Shown here in pieces: positions 52,550 to 61,611 of a stretch of 64,000 nucleotides of DNA. The translations under genes and the position numbers were made by a program. The DNA comes from JAQGMJ01 sp036498945. Its GTDB lineage: Bacteria > Pseudomonadota > Gammaproteobacteria > Burkholderiales > JAEUOS01. The notes under the pieces were generated by a model. It did no database searches, was not told the origin of the DNA, and worked only from the letters and a program-made list of their open reading frames with translations. How positions within the stretch are numbered: position 1 is the first letter of the stretch; every line of letters begins with the position of its first letter. The stretch spans positions 1-64,000 of the forward strand of contig DASYEQ010000031.1 in assembly GCA_036498945.1 (NCBI GenBank), read 5' to 3'.

Positions 52550-53350
52550 TCAGGGGCGGGGCTCGACGTCCAGGCGCGCGATCCAGCCTTCTTTGCCAGG
52601 GCCGGAAGCGGGGTAGCGCTTGAGCACTTCGGGGTCGTGGCCGGGGATCACGTATTGCGGCGCATCCGCCAGTTCGCGGCAGCGGCGCCAGCCTTCGACC
52701 ATCGCGCCGACGTCGAAGACGATGGGGAACAAGCGCTGCTCCTCCATGTTGGCGTAGTAGTGGGTGGCATCGGAAGCCAGCACCATCCAGCCGTGTTGGG
52801 TCCACACGCGCACGATCTGCAAGCCATCGGTGTGGCCGCCGACGTGGTGCAGCGTGAGGCCGGGGGCGAGTTCGGTGTCGCCGTTGTAAAACCGTACGCG
52901 GCCGCGGTAGACCTCGCGCACCATGGCGGTGATGTCTTCCACCTCGTAGGCGGCGTTCATCACCGGGCTGGCCATGTGGCGCCCGGTGGCATAGGCCATC
53001 TCGCGGTCCTGCAAGTGGAAAACGGCGTTGGGAAAAAGCGCGAAGTTGCCGATGTGGTCGTAATGCAGGTGGGTCACCACCACGTCTTTCACTTGATCCA
53101 CCGGCAGGCCCAGCGCCGCCAGGCCTTCGGAGGGGCAGCGCAGGAATTCACGCCCGCGCTTGCGCCCGACTGCGGCGGTAAAGCCGCTGTCGATGACGAA
53201 GCTGCGCTCGGCGTTGCGCACCAGCCAGACGAAATAGTCCATCGTGCCGCCGTGCTCGTGCGGGTCGGCGCCGATGAAGTTCTCCCCGGCATGCTTGCGC
53301 ACCACGGTGGCGTAGCGGATGGCGTAAATCTCGTAGGGGGTGAGGCTCAC
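52550..53350 (-). CDS. MBL-fold metallo-hydrolase, N-acyl homoserine lactonase-like
   Basis: 266 residues. The Zn motif THLHYDHIGN (HxHxDH) is followed by a later histidine in HHVGGHTDG, SDATHYY and VIPGHDPE. N-terminal and metal-motif spacing resemble the AttM/AiiB lactonase group, so a lactone or thioester substrate is likely. The GTG at 53350 has GGAG upstream. Quorum quenching is only a possibility; no acyl-homoserine lactone genes are in the window. Confidence 0.85.
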   Translation of the reverse strand: MSLTPYEIYAIRYATVVRKHAGENFIGADPHEHGGTMDYFVWLVRNAERSFVIDSGFTAAVGRKRGREFLRCPSEGLAALGLPVDQVKDVVVTHLHYDHIGNFALFPNAVFHLQDREMAYATGRHMASPVMNAAYEVEDITAMVREVYRGRVRFYNGDTELAPGLTLHHVGGHTDGLQIVRVWTQHGWMVLASDATHYYANMEEQRLFPIVFDVGAMVEGWRRCRELADAPQYVIPGHDPEVLKRYPASGPGKEGWIARLDVEPRP

Positions 53351-53663
53351 CTTGTCTCCAACTGGTCATTTATATGTGGCGGACGGCGCCGACCGGATCG
53401 GTCGTGTCACCACGAATGTGTTTGCGCCGCCAAAAACCACGGTAAACCACGGTAAAAAAACGCGCCGAATCGCGTCCCCATTTTCCCGAACCCTATAAAA
53501 CCCCATGAATTTCGGAAAAGATGAAACACAAGTGTGTTGGCGGATTACGCAGCAGCCGGGACCGCCGCGCGCGCGACGCCGGTCCCGCCTACCAAAGATA
53601 CGCGAACTTCGCGCCGCGTCAAGCGCCTGGGCGCGCAAGCCAGTCTGCCGTTAAACTCCGCGC
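53351..53663. other. Divergent intergenic region with a 10-bp tandem repeat
   Basis: No gene is seen between the metallo-hydrolase and rsmA. AAACCACGGT occurs twice head to tail (53434-53453), and a GACCGGATCGGTC symmetry lies near 53390. Promoters for both genes must be here; no convincing -35/-10 pair was found. Confidence 0.45.
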
Positions 53664-54473
53664 ATGGCCCATATTCCCCGCAAGCGCTTCGGCCAGCATT
53701 TCCTGGTCGATCAGGACGTGATCGCCGCCATTGTCGACGCCATCCACCCGCAGGCAGCGGAGCTGATGGTGGAGATCGGCCCCGGCCTGGGCGCGCTCAC
53801 CAAACCCTTGCTGGAGCGCCTGGAGCACCTGCACGTGGTCGAGATCGACCGTGACGTCATCGCCAAACTACGCCGCGACTACAGCAACGAGCGCCTGACC
53901 ATCCACGAGGGTGACGCCCTGAAGTTCGACTTCGGCGTACTCGCCGCCGGCGACGAGCGCGCCGGCCTGCGCGTGGTCGGCAACCTGCCCTACAACATCT
54001 CCACCCCGTTGCTGTTCCACCTCGCTGACTTCGCACCGCGCATCATCGACTGCACCTTCATGCTGCAGGCGGAAGTGGTCGAGCGCATGGTGTCGCCGCC
54101 CGGTGGCAAGGAATACGGGCGCCTGTCGGTGATGCTGCAATACCGCTTCGAGATGGAGCAGGTGCTGGAAGTGCCGCCGGATGCGTTCGATCCGCCGCCC
54201 AAGGTGGACTCCGCCGTGGTGCGCATGGTGCCCAAGCCGGCCGCGGCGATGCAGGCGCTGAACGTCGAGCGCCTCGGCAAACTCGTCACCCAGGCCTTCA
54301 GCCAGCGCCGCAAGGTGCTGCGCAACACCCTGAAAGGCCATGCGACCGAAGCGCAGATGGAAGCCGCCGGCATCGACGCCCGCGCCCGCGCCGAGGAAAT
54401 ACCGCTGGAGAATTACGTGCGCCTGGCCAATGCGCTGGAAAGCGGGACGGTAGGCAAAGCTGCGGCGTCGTAG
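53664..54473 (+). CDS. rsmA: 16S rRNA (adenine1518-N6/adenine1519-N6)-dimethyltransferase
   Basis: 269 residues, KsgA. It dimethylates two adjacent adenines in the 3'-terminal 16S helix. Signatures are RKRFGQHFLVD at the N-terminus, EIGPGLGALTKPLL (SAM motif I), VVGNLPYNISTPLLFH (NLPY catalytic motif) and FDPPPKVDSAVVRM. Length is normal. The usual neighbours surA and pdxA are not visible. Confidence 0.96.
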   Translation: MAHIPRKRFGQHFLVDQDVIAAIVDAIHPQAAELMVEIGPGLGALTKPLLERLEHLHVVEIDRDVIAKLRRDYSNERLTIHEGDALKFDFGVLAAGDERAGLRVVGNLPYNISTPLLFHLADFAPRIIDCTFMLQAEVVERMVSPPGGKEYGRLSVMLQYRFEMEQVLEVPPDAFDPPPKVDSAVVRMVPKPAAAMQALNVERLGKLVTQAFSQRRKVLRNTLKGHATEAQMEAAGIDARARAEEIPLENYVRLANALESGTVGKAAAS

Positions 54474-54505
54474 CCGTCGCTTTGCTTTTTCGTTGCTTTT
54501 CACCC

Positions 54506-54577
54506 AAAAAACCAGCCGGCTCTGCCGGTGATTTTTTGCAGTACAGGGCGGACAAAAGCAGGGGTGTACTTTTGTCC
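54506..54577 (-). repeat. 3'-UTR double-hairpin element, copy B (after gloA)
   Basis: First hairpin GGACAAAAG/CTTTTGTCC (54550-54577) with loop CAGGGGTGTA, ending eight bases from the gloA stop. Second hairpin (54506-54537) has an A run/T run outer stem around GCCGGC-TCT-GCCGG; its T run could terminate transcription on either strand. Loop and layout match copy C closely. Confidence 0.85.
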
Positions 54578-54584
54578 GGCTTGC

Positions 54585-54971
54585 TCAGTGCGCCTGGATC
54601 AGCTCGATCTTGTAGCCGTCCGGGTCTTCGACGAAGGCGATCACGGTGGCGCCGCCCTTGACCGGGCCGGCTTCACGCGTCACGTTGCCGCCCTTGGCCT
54701 TGACCGTCTCGCAGGCCTTGTAAACATCATCCACCTCGAAGGCAGTGTGGCCGAAGGCGCTACCGAGGTCGTACTTGTCGGTGCCGTAGTTGTAGGTCAG
54801 TTCGATCACCGCCTGCTTGTCTTCGGTGTCGTAGCCGACGAAGGCGAGGGAATACTTCTGGTCGGGGCGGTCAGTGGTGCGCAGCAGTTTCATGCCCATC
54901 ACTTCCGTATAGAACTTCACCGAGCGGTCCATGTTGCCGACGCGCAGCATCGTATGCAGCATTCTGGGCAT
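54585..54971 (-). CDS. gloA: Lactoylglutathione lyase (glyoxalase I)
   Basis: 128 residues from the ATG at 54971, preceded by GAAGGA; the longer frame runs through repeat copy C. Metal ligands are visible in order: MLHTMLRV (His), VIELTYNYG (Glu), FGHTAFEVDD (His) and YKIELIQ (Glu). It converts the methylglyoxal-glutathione hemithioacetal to S-lactoylglutathione. Confidence 0.96.
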   Translation of the reverse strand: MPRMLHTMLRVGNMDRSVKFYTEVMGMKLLRTTDRPDQKYSLAFVGYDTEDKQAVIELTYNYGTDKYDLGSAFGHTAFEVDDVYKACETVKAKGGNVTREAGPVKGGATVIAFVEDPDGYKIELIQAH

Positions 54972-54996
54972 GTCTTTTCCTTCGCGGTTGGCTAAG

Positions 54997-55067
54997 AATT
55001 TCGGCCGGCTTTGCCGGCGAAATTGTTCATTTTGATCCGCTTGAAAGCAGGGGTGTACTTTCAAGCG
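54997..55067 (-). repeat. 3'-UTR double-hairpin element, copy C (after the YgjP-like gene)
   Basis: First hairpin: CGCTTGAAAG/CTTTCAAGCG (55038-55067), loop CAGGGGTGTA identical to copy B, ending three bases from the stop. Second: AATTTC/GAAATT around GCCGGC-TTT-GCCGGC (54997-55024). It lies between the YgjP-like gene and gloA on the minus strand. Confidence 0.85.
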
Positions 55068-55069
55068 CC

Positions 55070-55885
55070 CTAAATTTCAGGCAATTCTAATGCGCGGCGC
55101 TTGATCTCGTCGCGCGCGGCTTCGTAATCCGGATACAGCTTGCCGACGGCGGCCCAGAAGCGCGGGCCGTGGTGCATGTGCTTGATGTGCGCCACTTCGT
55201 GGGCGATCACATAATCGATCAGGCGCGGCTCGAAATGGATCATGCGCCAGTTCAGGCTGATGCGGTACTCCCCCTCGGCCGAGCGCGCGCAGGAGCCCCA
55301 GCGGGTGGCGGCCTGGCTGATGCGCAGGTCCGGCACGGCGACGCCGAAGGCGGCGCAGTAATGCGCCAGACGGGTGAGGAACCAGTCGCGCGCCTGCGCC
55401 TTCAGGAGGTCGCGCAGCTTGGCGCGCACCGCGCTTTCCGCTTGCGGGTTGGGCACGGTGAGGATCAGCAGGTCGTCGAACTTCGCTAGCCCCGCGCGCC
55501 CGGGGGCGATCTTCATCGGCCGAGGGAGGCCAAACAGCGGCAGGGGATCGGAAAGGCACCACACGCGCGGCAGGTTTTCCGGCCGTTGCCATTCCTTGAG
55601 CTTGGCCAGCACCCAGCGGGTGTTGGCATAGATCAGCTTGTCGATCTCGGCCTGGCTGGCGCGCAGGGGTGCGGCGACGCGCAGGCCGCGGGTGTCGATG
55701 GTCAGCCCCAGGGTGCGGCGCTTGGCGGAGCGGCGGATCTGGTAGTCGATCAGCTGGTTGCCGAGCAGGATGCGCCGCGGCTCTTCCGGCGCCGCCTCTG
55801 GCGAGCGCGATTTCGCGCCGCGCACGGGGTCGTCGCCCGCGGGGCTGCGCAAAAACGGCAGGTCGAGTTGCAAGAAACCGAACAT
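55070..55885 (-). CDS. YgjP/DUF45-type metal-dependent hydrolase (M48-like)
   Basis: 271 residues. RWGSC then a zincin motif IAHEVAHIKHMHHGPRFW (HExxH with a downstream His) are the YgjP-like signature, preceded by the SAKRRTLGLTID strand. It is probably a cytoplasmic peptidase; the substrate is unknown. In this neighbourhood (plsC, gmhB, glyS) the gene order is conserved in betaproteobacteria as far as I recall. Confidence 0.9.
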   Translation of the reverse strand: MFGFLQLDLPFLRSPAGDDPVRGAKSRSPEAAPEEPRRILLGNQLIDYQIRRSAKRRTLGLTIDTRGLRVAAPLRASQAEIDKLIYANTRWVLAKLKEWQRPENLPRVWCLSDPLPLFGLPRPMKIAPGRAGLAKFDDLLILTVPNPQAESAVRAKLRDLLKAQARDWFLTRLAHYCAAFGVAVPDLRISQAATRWGSCARSAEGEYRISLNWRMIHFEPRLIDYVIAHEVAHIKHMHHGPRFWAAVGKLYPDYEAARDEIKRRALELPEI

Positions 55886-55912
55886 TCGTCGCGTCGGCCA
55901 GGTCCTGAAACG

Positions 55913-56668
55913 TCAGGCGGTTTGCGGCTGCTTTTCGGGGGCGTACTGATGCGGAAACTGGCGCCGCATCTCGGCTTCGATCCACGCCTCCACCTTCGCC
56001 ATCTGCTCTTCGGCCGTCATGTTATCAGGAGCGATGGCGGGGCCGATAGAGACCGTCACCGTGCCCGGCGTCTTGGTCCAGCGCCCGCGCGGCCAGAAGT
56101 CGCCGGCGTTGTGCGCGATCGGCACCACCGCCACGCGGGTGGCGACCGAAAGATAGGTGCCGCCGATCTTGTAGCGCTTTTTCTGCCCCGGCTCGACGCG
56201 CGTGCCCTCGGGGAAGAGCACCATGTTCCAGCCGCTTTCCAGCTTTTTCTTGCCGATGGTGGCGACCTGGTCCAGCGCTTCCTTGCCGCGGGCGCGGTTG
56301 ATCGGGATCATGTCGCAGAGGGCGATGCCCCAGCCGAAAAACGGGATGTAATGCAGCTCCCGCTTGTACACGTAGCACATGTAGGTGAACAGGCCGCGGA
56401 ACAACAGGGTTTCGTAGCGCGACTGGTGCTTGGCGAGGAAAATCACGCCGCCGTGGGTTTTGGGGTCCGGCACGTTCTCCCGGCCGATCACCCGGTAATC
56501 GATGCCGCAGAACACTTTCGCGCCCCACACCGCCATCTTGGTCCAGAAGGTGATCAGCAGGTAGCGCCGCGGCATCGGCACAAAGAAGCTGAGGCAGGAA
56601 AGGATGCCCCAGGGCGCGACGGTGACGAACAGGTAGATCAGGTAGGCGATGCTGCGCGCGAGATACAT
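55913..56668 (-). CDS. plsC: 1-acyl-sn-glycerol-3-phosphate acyltransferase
   Basis: 251 residues. N-terminal membrane helix, then the acyltransferase blocks LAKHQSRYET (the HX4D motif here ends in Glu, HX4E) and FPEGTRVEPG. It makes phosphatidic acid from lysophosphatidate at the inner membrane. It is 13 bases after gmhB. The Glu variant is seen in related bacteria and should not abolish activity. Confidence 0.92.
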   Translation of the reverse strand: MYLARSIAYLIYLFVTVAPWGILSCLSFFVPMPRRYLLITFWTKMAVWGAKVFCGIDYRVIGRENVPDPKTHGGVIFLAKHQSRYETLLFRGLFTYMCYVYKRELHYIPFFGWGIALCDMIPINRARGKEALDQVATIGKKKLESGWNMVLFPEGTRVEPGQKKRYKIGGTYLSVATRVAVVPIAHNAGDFWPRGRWTKTPGTVTVSIGPAIAPDNMTAEEQMAKVEAWIEAEMRRQFPHQYAPEKQPQTA

Positions 56669-56681
56669 CTATTTTCCGGCC

Positions 56682-57215
56682 TTACGCACAGTAATGGGCG
56701 GCGACGGCCGCGAGGTCGTCGAACACCAGGGTACCGGGCGGCAGGCCGCCGGCGGCCAGCGTCTTCAGCCCCTTGCCGGACTTCACCAGCACGGTGTCGC
56801 ACCTGGCCGCCGCGGCCGCCTGCAAATCGCGCAGCGAATCGCCCACCACCGGCACGCCGGCCAGGCTGGTATCGAAGCGCTTGGCGATCTCCAGCAGCAT
56901 GCCCGGCTTGGGCTTGCGGCAGTCGCATTGCATGTCGGCGGTGTGCGGGCAGTAGAACACCGCGTCGATCCGCCCGCCCGCCTGCGCCACCACCCGGTGC
57001 ATCTTCTCGTGCATGGCGTTGAGCGTCGCCATCTCGAACAGGCCGCGGCCGATGCCCGACTGGTTGGTCGCCACCGCCACGCGGTAGCCGGCATGGTTGA
57101 AACGCGCGATGGCCTCGGCGGAGCCCGGCAGCGGGCGCCACTCGGCCGCGCTCTTGACGAACATGTCCGAGTCTTCGTTGATCACGCCGTCGCGGTCGAG
57201 GATGATGAGTTTCAT
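56682..57215 (-). CDS. gmhB: D-glycero-beta-D-manno-heptose 1,7-bisphosphate 7-phosphatase
   Basis: 177 residues from the ATG at 57215. A HAD-family phosphatase with nucleophile DRDGVIN, NQSGIGRG, the Zn loop CPHTADMQCDCRKP and VVGDSLRDL. It removes the C7 phosphate in ADP-heptose synthesis, the donor used by WaaC at the start of the window. It sits between glyS and plsC. Confidence 0.94.
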   Translation of the reverse strand: MKLIILDRDGVINEDSDMFVKSAAEWRPLPGSAEAIARFNHAGYRVAVATNQSGIGRGLFEMATLNAMHEKMHRVVAQAGGRIDAVFYCPHTADMQCDCRKPKPGMLLEIAKRFDTSLAGVPVVGDSLRDLQAAAAARCDTVLVKSGKGLKTLAAGGLPPGTLVFDDLAAVAAHYCA

Positions 57216-57265
57216 TGCGAAAAGATGCGTCGGGCGGGGCGGGCGCCCACAAGACGCATCGTAAC

Positions 57266-59377
57266 TCAAGCGGCGAGTTTGGAGATGTCGGCCACCTGGT
57301 TGAACAGGTGCTCCAGCTCGGCCAGCAGGCCCAGGCGATTGGCACGCACCGCGGGATCCTCGGCGTTGACCATCACCTTGTCGAAGAACAGGTCCACCGC
57401 GCCGCGCAGGCCCGCCAGTCGTTTCAGCGCCCCGGCATAGTCGCCCTTGGCAAAGGCGGCATCGGCTTCCGGCTTGGCGGCCATGAGGCCCGCGTGCAGC
57501 GCTTTTTCCGCTTCCTCGGTGAGCAGCGACGGGTTCACCGCGCCCGGCCTGGATTCCGATTTGCGCAGGATGTTGATCACGCGCTTGTTCGCCGCCGCAA
57601 GGGCTTCGGCCTCTGGCAGGGCGCGGAAGGCGCGCACCGCCTCGATGCGGGGAATCACCTGGTCGAGGCGCTCGGGAGATTGCGAGACCACGGCTTCGAT
57701 TTCGTCGAAGCTGTAGCCGCGGTCTTTCAGGTAGCCGCGCAGGCGGTCGTAGGTGAAGTCGAGAATTTTCGCGACGGCGTCTTTCTCGCTGGCTTTCGCC
57801 GCCACGCCCTGGAAGGCCGCCTCCACGATCTGCTTCAGACTCACCGGCAGGGACTTTTCCACCAGGATGCGGATCACGCCGAGCGCCGCGCGGCGCAGCC
57901 CGAAGGGGTCCTTGTCGCCGGTCGGGATCAGGCCGATGGCGAAGATGCCGGCCAGCGAATCGAGTTTGTCGGCCAGCGCGGCGCAGGTACCGGCATTCGA
58001 TGCCGGCAGGGCATCGCCGGCGAAGCGCGGCATGTAATGCTCTTCGATGGCCTGCGCGACTTCGGCGTCTTCCTTGTCATGGGTGGCGTAGTAGCGCCCC
58101 ATGATGCCTTGCAGCTCGGGGAATTCGCCCACCATGTTGCTGACGAGATCCGCCTTTGCCAGTTTGGCGGCGCGCCTGGCCTTGGTGGTGTCGAATTTCA
58201 GTGCGTCGGCGATGCCGCCCGCCAAGGCTTCGAGGCGCCGCACGCGGTCGCCCTGGCTGCCGAGCTTGTTGTGGTACACGACGCTGTCGAGGCTGGCCAG
58301 GCGCGACTCCAGCTTTTCGCGGCGGTCGAAGTCGAAAAAGAATTTGGCGTCGGACAGGCGCGGGCGCACCACGCGCTGGTTGCCTTCGACCACGTTCTTC
58401 GGATCGGCCAGCTGCATGTTGCTGACGATCAGGAAGCGGTTCTTCAGCTTTCCCTGCGCGTCGAACAGCGGGAAATACTTCTGGTTCAGGCGCATGGTGA
58501 GGATCAGGCATTCCTGCGGCACCGCCAGGAATTCCGCTTCGAACTCGCCGGTGTAAATCGCCGGGCGCTCGACCAGGGCCGTTACCTCATTCAGCAGGGC
58601 GTCGACGTCGGCCTCGCCGCCGAGGTTGGCATTCTCCCGCTTCGCCGCGGCTTCGAGCGCCGTGCGGATCGCCTGGCTGCGCTCATCGAAAGACGCGATC
58701 ACCGCGCCTTCGGCTTGCAACTGCTGCGCGTAGCTGTCGGCCGACTTCAGCGTGATGTCCCTGGCCCCCTGGAAGCGGTGGCCGTGGGTCACGCGCCCGG
58801 CGTTGAGGCCCAGCGCGGTGACATCGACCACCTTGTCGCCATACAGGGCCACCAGGCCGTGCGCCGGGCGCACGAACTCGATAAAAGGATCAGTCCAGGC
58901 GGCACCGTCGGGCTGGTAGCGCATGACTTTGGGAATCGGCAACTTGACGATCGCCTCAGCCAACGCTGCCTGCAAGCCATCCTTGAGGCTGGCGCCGGCC
59001 ACGCTTTGCACCAGCCAGGCGAAGTCCCCGCTGTTTCCTTCGGGGCCTTCCTTGCGCATCTGGATATCGGCGGCGGTGGCGCCTTCCTTTTCCAGGCGTT
59101 TTTGCAGCGAGGCGCTGGGCGCGCCCGCGGCGTCGAACGCGACCTTGGCGGGCATCAGCTTCTTTTCCACCTGGCTGTCGCTGCCTTTTTCGGTGACGTC
59201 GGCAATCGCGGCGGCCAGGCGGCGCGGGGTGGCGAACACGGTGACGGCGCTCTTGGCGCTCGCCAGGCCACGGTTTGCGAGCCCCTTGTGCAGTTCTTCG
59301 GCAAAGGCGCGGCCCAGTTTCGCCAGCGCCTTGGGCGGCAGTTCTTCGGTGAACAGTTCGACGAGAAGGGTGGTCAT
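57266..59377 (-). CDS. glyS: Glycyl-tRNA synthetase beta subunit
   Basis: 703 residues. It begins TTLLVELFTEELPPKAL, the GlyS signature, with an HD-like central part and a C-terminal anticodon-binding (DALR-like) domain ending in FNQVADISKLA. Pairs with GlyQ in the alpha2beta2 enzyme. Its ATG overlaps the glyQ stop (ATGA). Confidence 0.97.
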   Translation of the reverse strand: MTTLLVELFTEELPPKALAKLGRAFAEELHKGLANRGLASAKSAVTVFATPRRLAAAIADVTEKGSDSQVEKKLMPAKVAFDAAGAPSASLQKRLEKEGATAADIQMRKEGPEGNSGDFAWLVQSVAGASLKDGLQAALAEAIVKLPIPKVMRYQPDGAAWTDPFIEFVRPAHGLVALYGDKVVDVTALGLNAGRVTHGHRFQGARDITLKSADSYAQQLQAEGAVIASFDERSQAIRTALEAAAKRENANLGGEADVDALLNEVTALVERPAIYTGEFEAEFLAVPQECLILTMRLNQKYFPLFDAQGKLKNRFLIVSNMQLADPKNVVEGNQRVVRPRLSDAKFFFDFDRREKLESRLASLDSVVYHNKLGSQGDRVRRLEALAGGIADALKFDTTKARRAAKLAKADLVSNMVGEFPELQGIMGRYYATHDKEDAEVAQAIEEHYMPRFAGDALPASNAGTCAALADKLDSLAGIFAIGLIPTGDKDPFGLRRAALGVIRILVEKSLPVSLKQIVEAAFQGVAAKASEKDAVAKILDFTYDRLRGYLKDRGYSFDEIEAVVSQSPERLDQVIPRIEAVRAFRALPEAEALAAANKRVINILRKSESRPGAVNPSLLTEEAEKALHAGLMAAKPEADAAFAKGDYAGALKRLAGLRGAVDLFFDKVMVNAEDPAVRANRLGLLAELEHLFNQVADISKLAA

Positions 59378-60291
59378 TGCGCGGCCCCCTGTTTCTTGTC
59401 GCCAAGCATCGGAAAGCCCAGCCTCTCACGCGATTCGTAATAGCTTTGCGCCACCGCGCGCGCCAGGTTGCGGATGCGCCCGATGTAGGCGGCGCGCTCG
59501 GTCACGGAAATGGCGCCGCGCGCGTCCAGCAGGTTGAAGGTGTGCGCGCACTTGAGCACCATTTCGTAGGCGGGCAGGGCGACTTGCGCATCGATCAAGC
59601 GCTTGGCTTCGTTCTCATAATCAGTGAAATGGGCGAACAGGATCTCGGTGTTCGACAGCTCGAAGTTGTACTTCGACTGCTCCACCTCGTTCTGGTGGAA
59701 GACGTCGCCGTAGGTCAGGCGTTTGGCTTTTCCGCCTTCCTGCCACTCGGTCCAGACCAGGTCGAAGACGTTTTCCACGCCTTGCAGGTACATCGCCAGC
59801 CGCTCGATGCCGTAGGTGATTTCGCCCAGGATCGGCTTGCAGTCGATGCCGCCGACCTGCTGGAAATAGGTGAATTGCGTCACTTCCATGCCGTTGAGCC
59901 ACACTTCCCAGCCCAGGCCCCAGGCGCCCAGCGTCGGGTTTTCCCAGTCGTCTTCGACAAAGCGGATGTCGTTGGCCTTCGGGTCCAGCCCCAGGGCTTC
60001 GAGCGAGCCGATGTACAGGTCGAGGATGTTTTCCGGCGCGGGCTTCAATACCACCTGGTATTGGTAGTAGTGCTGCATGCGGTTGGGGTTCTCGCCGTAG
60101 CGCCCGTCCTTCGGGCGGCGCGAGGGCTGCACGTAAGCGGCGCGCCAGGGCTCGGGGCCGAGCGCGCGCAGGAAGGTCGCGGTGTGCGAGGTGCCGGCGC
60201 CGACTTCCATGTCGTAGGGCTGCAACAGGGCGCAGCCCTGGCTGTCCCAGAACGCCTGCAGGCGCAGGATGATTTGCTGAAATGTGAGCAT
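59374..60291 (-). CDS. glyQ: Glycyl-tRNA synthetase alpha subunit
   Basis: 305 residues, class II catalytic subunit: TFQQIILRLQAFWDSQGCALLQPYD, EVGAGTSHTATFLRALGPEPW and QVGGIDCKPILGEITYGIERLAMYLQ. It activates glycine. First gene of the glyQ/glyS/gmhB/plsC run on the minus strand. The 192 bases upstream show no glycine riboswitch or T-box. Confidence 0.97.
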   Translation of the reverse strand: MLTFQQIILRLQAFWDSQGCALLQPYDMEVGAGTSHTATFLRALGPEPWRAAYVQPSRRPKDGRYGENPNRMQHYYQYQVVLKPAPENILDLYIGSLEALGLDPKANDIRFVEDDWENPTLGAWGLGWEVWLNGMEVTQFTYFQQVGGIDCKPILGEITYGIERLAMYLQGVENVFDLVWTEWQEGGKAKRLTYGDVFHQNEVEQSKYNFELSNTEILFAHFTDYENEAKRLIDAQVALPAYEMVLKCAHTFNLLDARGAISVTERAAYIGRIRNLARAVAQSYYESRERLGFPMLGDKKQGAAQ

Positions 60292-60483
60292 TGGCGCTCT
60301 ACCGATGCGGAAAAGCCGAAGCCCGCTATTTTAGCGGATGCCCCCCGCTTTTTTGATGTCGCCCGGCCAAATCCCGCGTTCGCGGTTGCGGGCGGTTGCC
60401 GGTTGCGTAAAGCGCCGGGCCGATCCGGCCGATCAGCCCGGCCGCGGGCAGGGCGTTTTCGCACGCCTTCCTGCTGCCACCAT

Positions 60484-61611
60484 CTACTGCAGGACCTTGC
60501 CGCTGGTGGAGATGATGGACATGTCGACGTACCTGACGCCTTCGCGAGCGGTGTCGCTGTAGTCCACCATCACGCCGCCGGTGTCATACCCGCGCACGGT
60601 CTGCAGCGCCTTGTACAGCTTCTCGCGGTCGGGCTTGGGGCCGGCGCGCTTGAGGCCTTCGACGATGACCTTGGCGGCGAGCAGCCCTTCCAGGCGGCTG
60701 AAATTCACCTTGCCGTCTTTCGGCCCGTAGCCCTGCATCAGGTCGCGCGCCTCGCGCACCAGCGGCATGCCCAGGTTGGAGGGGTTGGGCGCGATCTGCG
60801 AGATCCAGATGCCGCGCGTGAGCTTGTCGCCCAGGGCCTGTTGCAGCTTTTCCCCTTCCACCAGCGACATCGCGCTGATCTGCACGGTGGTGTCGCTCTG
60901 GCGCACTTCGCGCACGATGGCAGTGGCGGCAACGGTGTTGGTCACCATGATGATGCCCTGCACCTTGGCTTTGGCCACCTCGGCCACGGCGGCCTTCACG
61001 TCGGTGGTGTTGGCGGGGAAGGCGGCCTTCACCACCAGGTTGTTCGCCTTGTTGCGGCGTGCCATGGCATCGACGGTGGCGTCCAGGCCTTCCTTGCCGA
61101 GGCCGTCGTTCTGGTAGATCAGGCCGATGCGCTCGTAGCCCATGGTGGAGAACTGTTCGACGATGCGCTCGATCTCGTCGCGATATTGCGCGCGCACGCG
61201 GAACAGCATCGGATGCTTGACTACGGCGCCGACGCGCGCGCCGATGATCGGGATGCGCACCTGGTCCAGCAGGCCGCTTTTGACCACGCCCACCATGTGG
61301 GTGGTGCCGAAGGGGTAGAGCAGGGCCAGGGGCTTGTCTTCGGCGGCGGCGTCGCGGATCTGCTGCATGGTCAGCGGCGGCTCGTATTTGTCGTCGCGGG
61401 TGATCAGGCGCAAGCGCTCGCCGTTGATGCCGCCGCCGGCGTTGATCTTCTCGAAATAGGCGCCGGCGGCGGCGTTGATGTCGCGCGCGGCGGTCGATAC
61501 CGGGCCGGTCATCGGCGCCACCTGGACGATCACCAGGTCGGCGCATGCGGCGCTCGGATACAGGATGCCGGCGGCAGCCAGCAGGGACAGCAGAAAACTG
61601 ACGATCTTCAT
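60484..61611 (-). CDS. ABC-type branched-chain amino acid/urea-like substrate-binding protein
   Basis: 375 residues. Signal peptide ending AACAD, then the LivJ-like fold: VQVAPMTGPVSTAARDINAAAGAYFEKINAGGGINGERL, LYPFGTTHM and IGLIYQNDGLGKEGLDA. It binds an amino acid or aromatic/organic acid in the periplasm. No permease or ATPase genes are adjacent, so it is an orphan binding protein. A symmetrical operator-like site lies about 200 bases upstream. Confidence 0.88.
   Translation of the reverse strand: MKIVSFLLSLLAAAGILYPSAACADLVIVQVAPMTGPVSTAARDINAAAGAYFEKINAGGGINGERLRLITRDDKYEPPLTMQQIRDAAAEDKPLALLYPFGTTHMVGVVKSGLLDQVRIPIIGARVGAVVKHPMLFRVRAQYRDEIERIVEQFSTMGYERIGLIYQNDGLGKEGLDATVDAMARRNKANNLVVKAAFPANTTDVKAAVAEVAKAKVQGIIMVTNTVAATAIVREVRQSDTTVQISAMSLVEGEKLQQALGDKLTRGIWISQIAPNPSNLGMPLVREARDLMQGYGPKDGKVNFSRLEGLLAAKVIVEGLKRAGPKPDREKLYKALQTVRGYDTGGVMVDYSDTAREGVRYVDMSIISTSGKVLQ

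Noticed and set aside
50195..53455. 1086-codon plus-strand open frame
   Set aside because: It is antisense to gabD, an SDR and an MBL hydrolase, all with intact motifs. The translation is His/Arg/Gly-rich and has no domain, as expected for a shadow in GC-rich DNA.
57215..59440. 741-codon plus-strand open frame
   Set aside because: Antisense shadow of glyS, whose full-length signatures are clear.
60292..60483. Glycine riboswitch or T-box before glyQ
   Set aside because: No conserved glycine-aptamer or T-box bases are visible in the 192 bases upstream.
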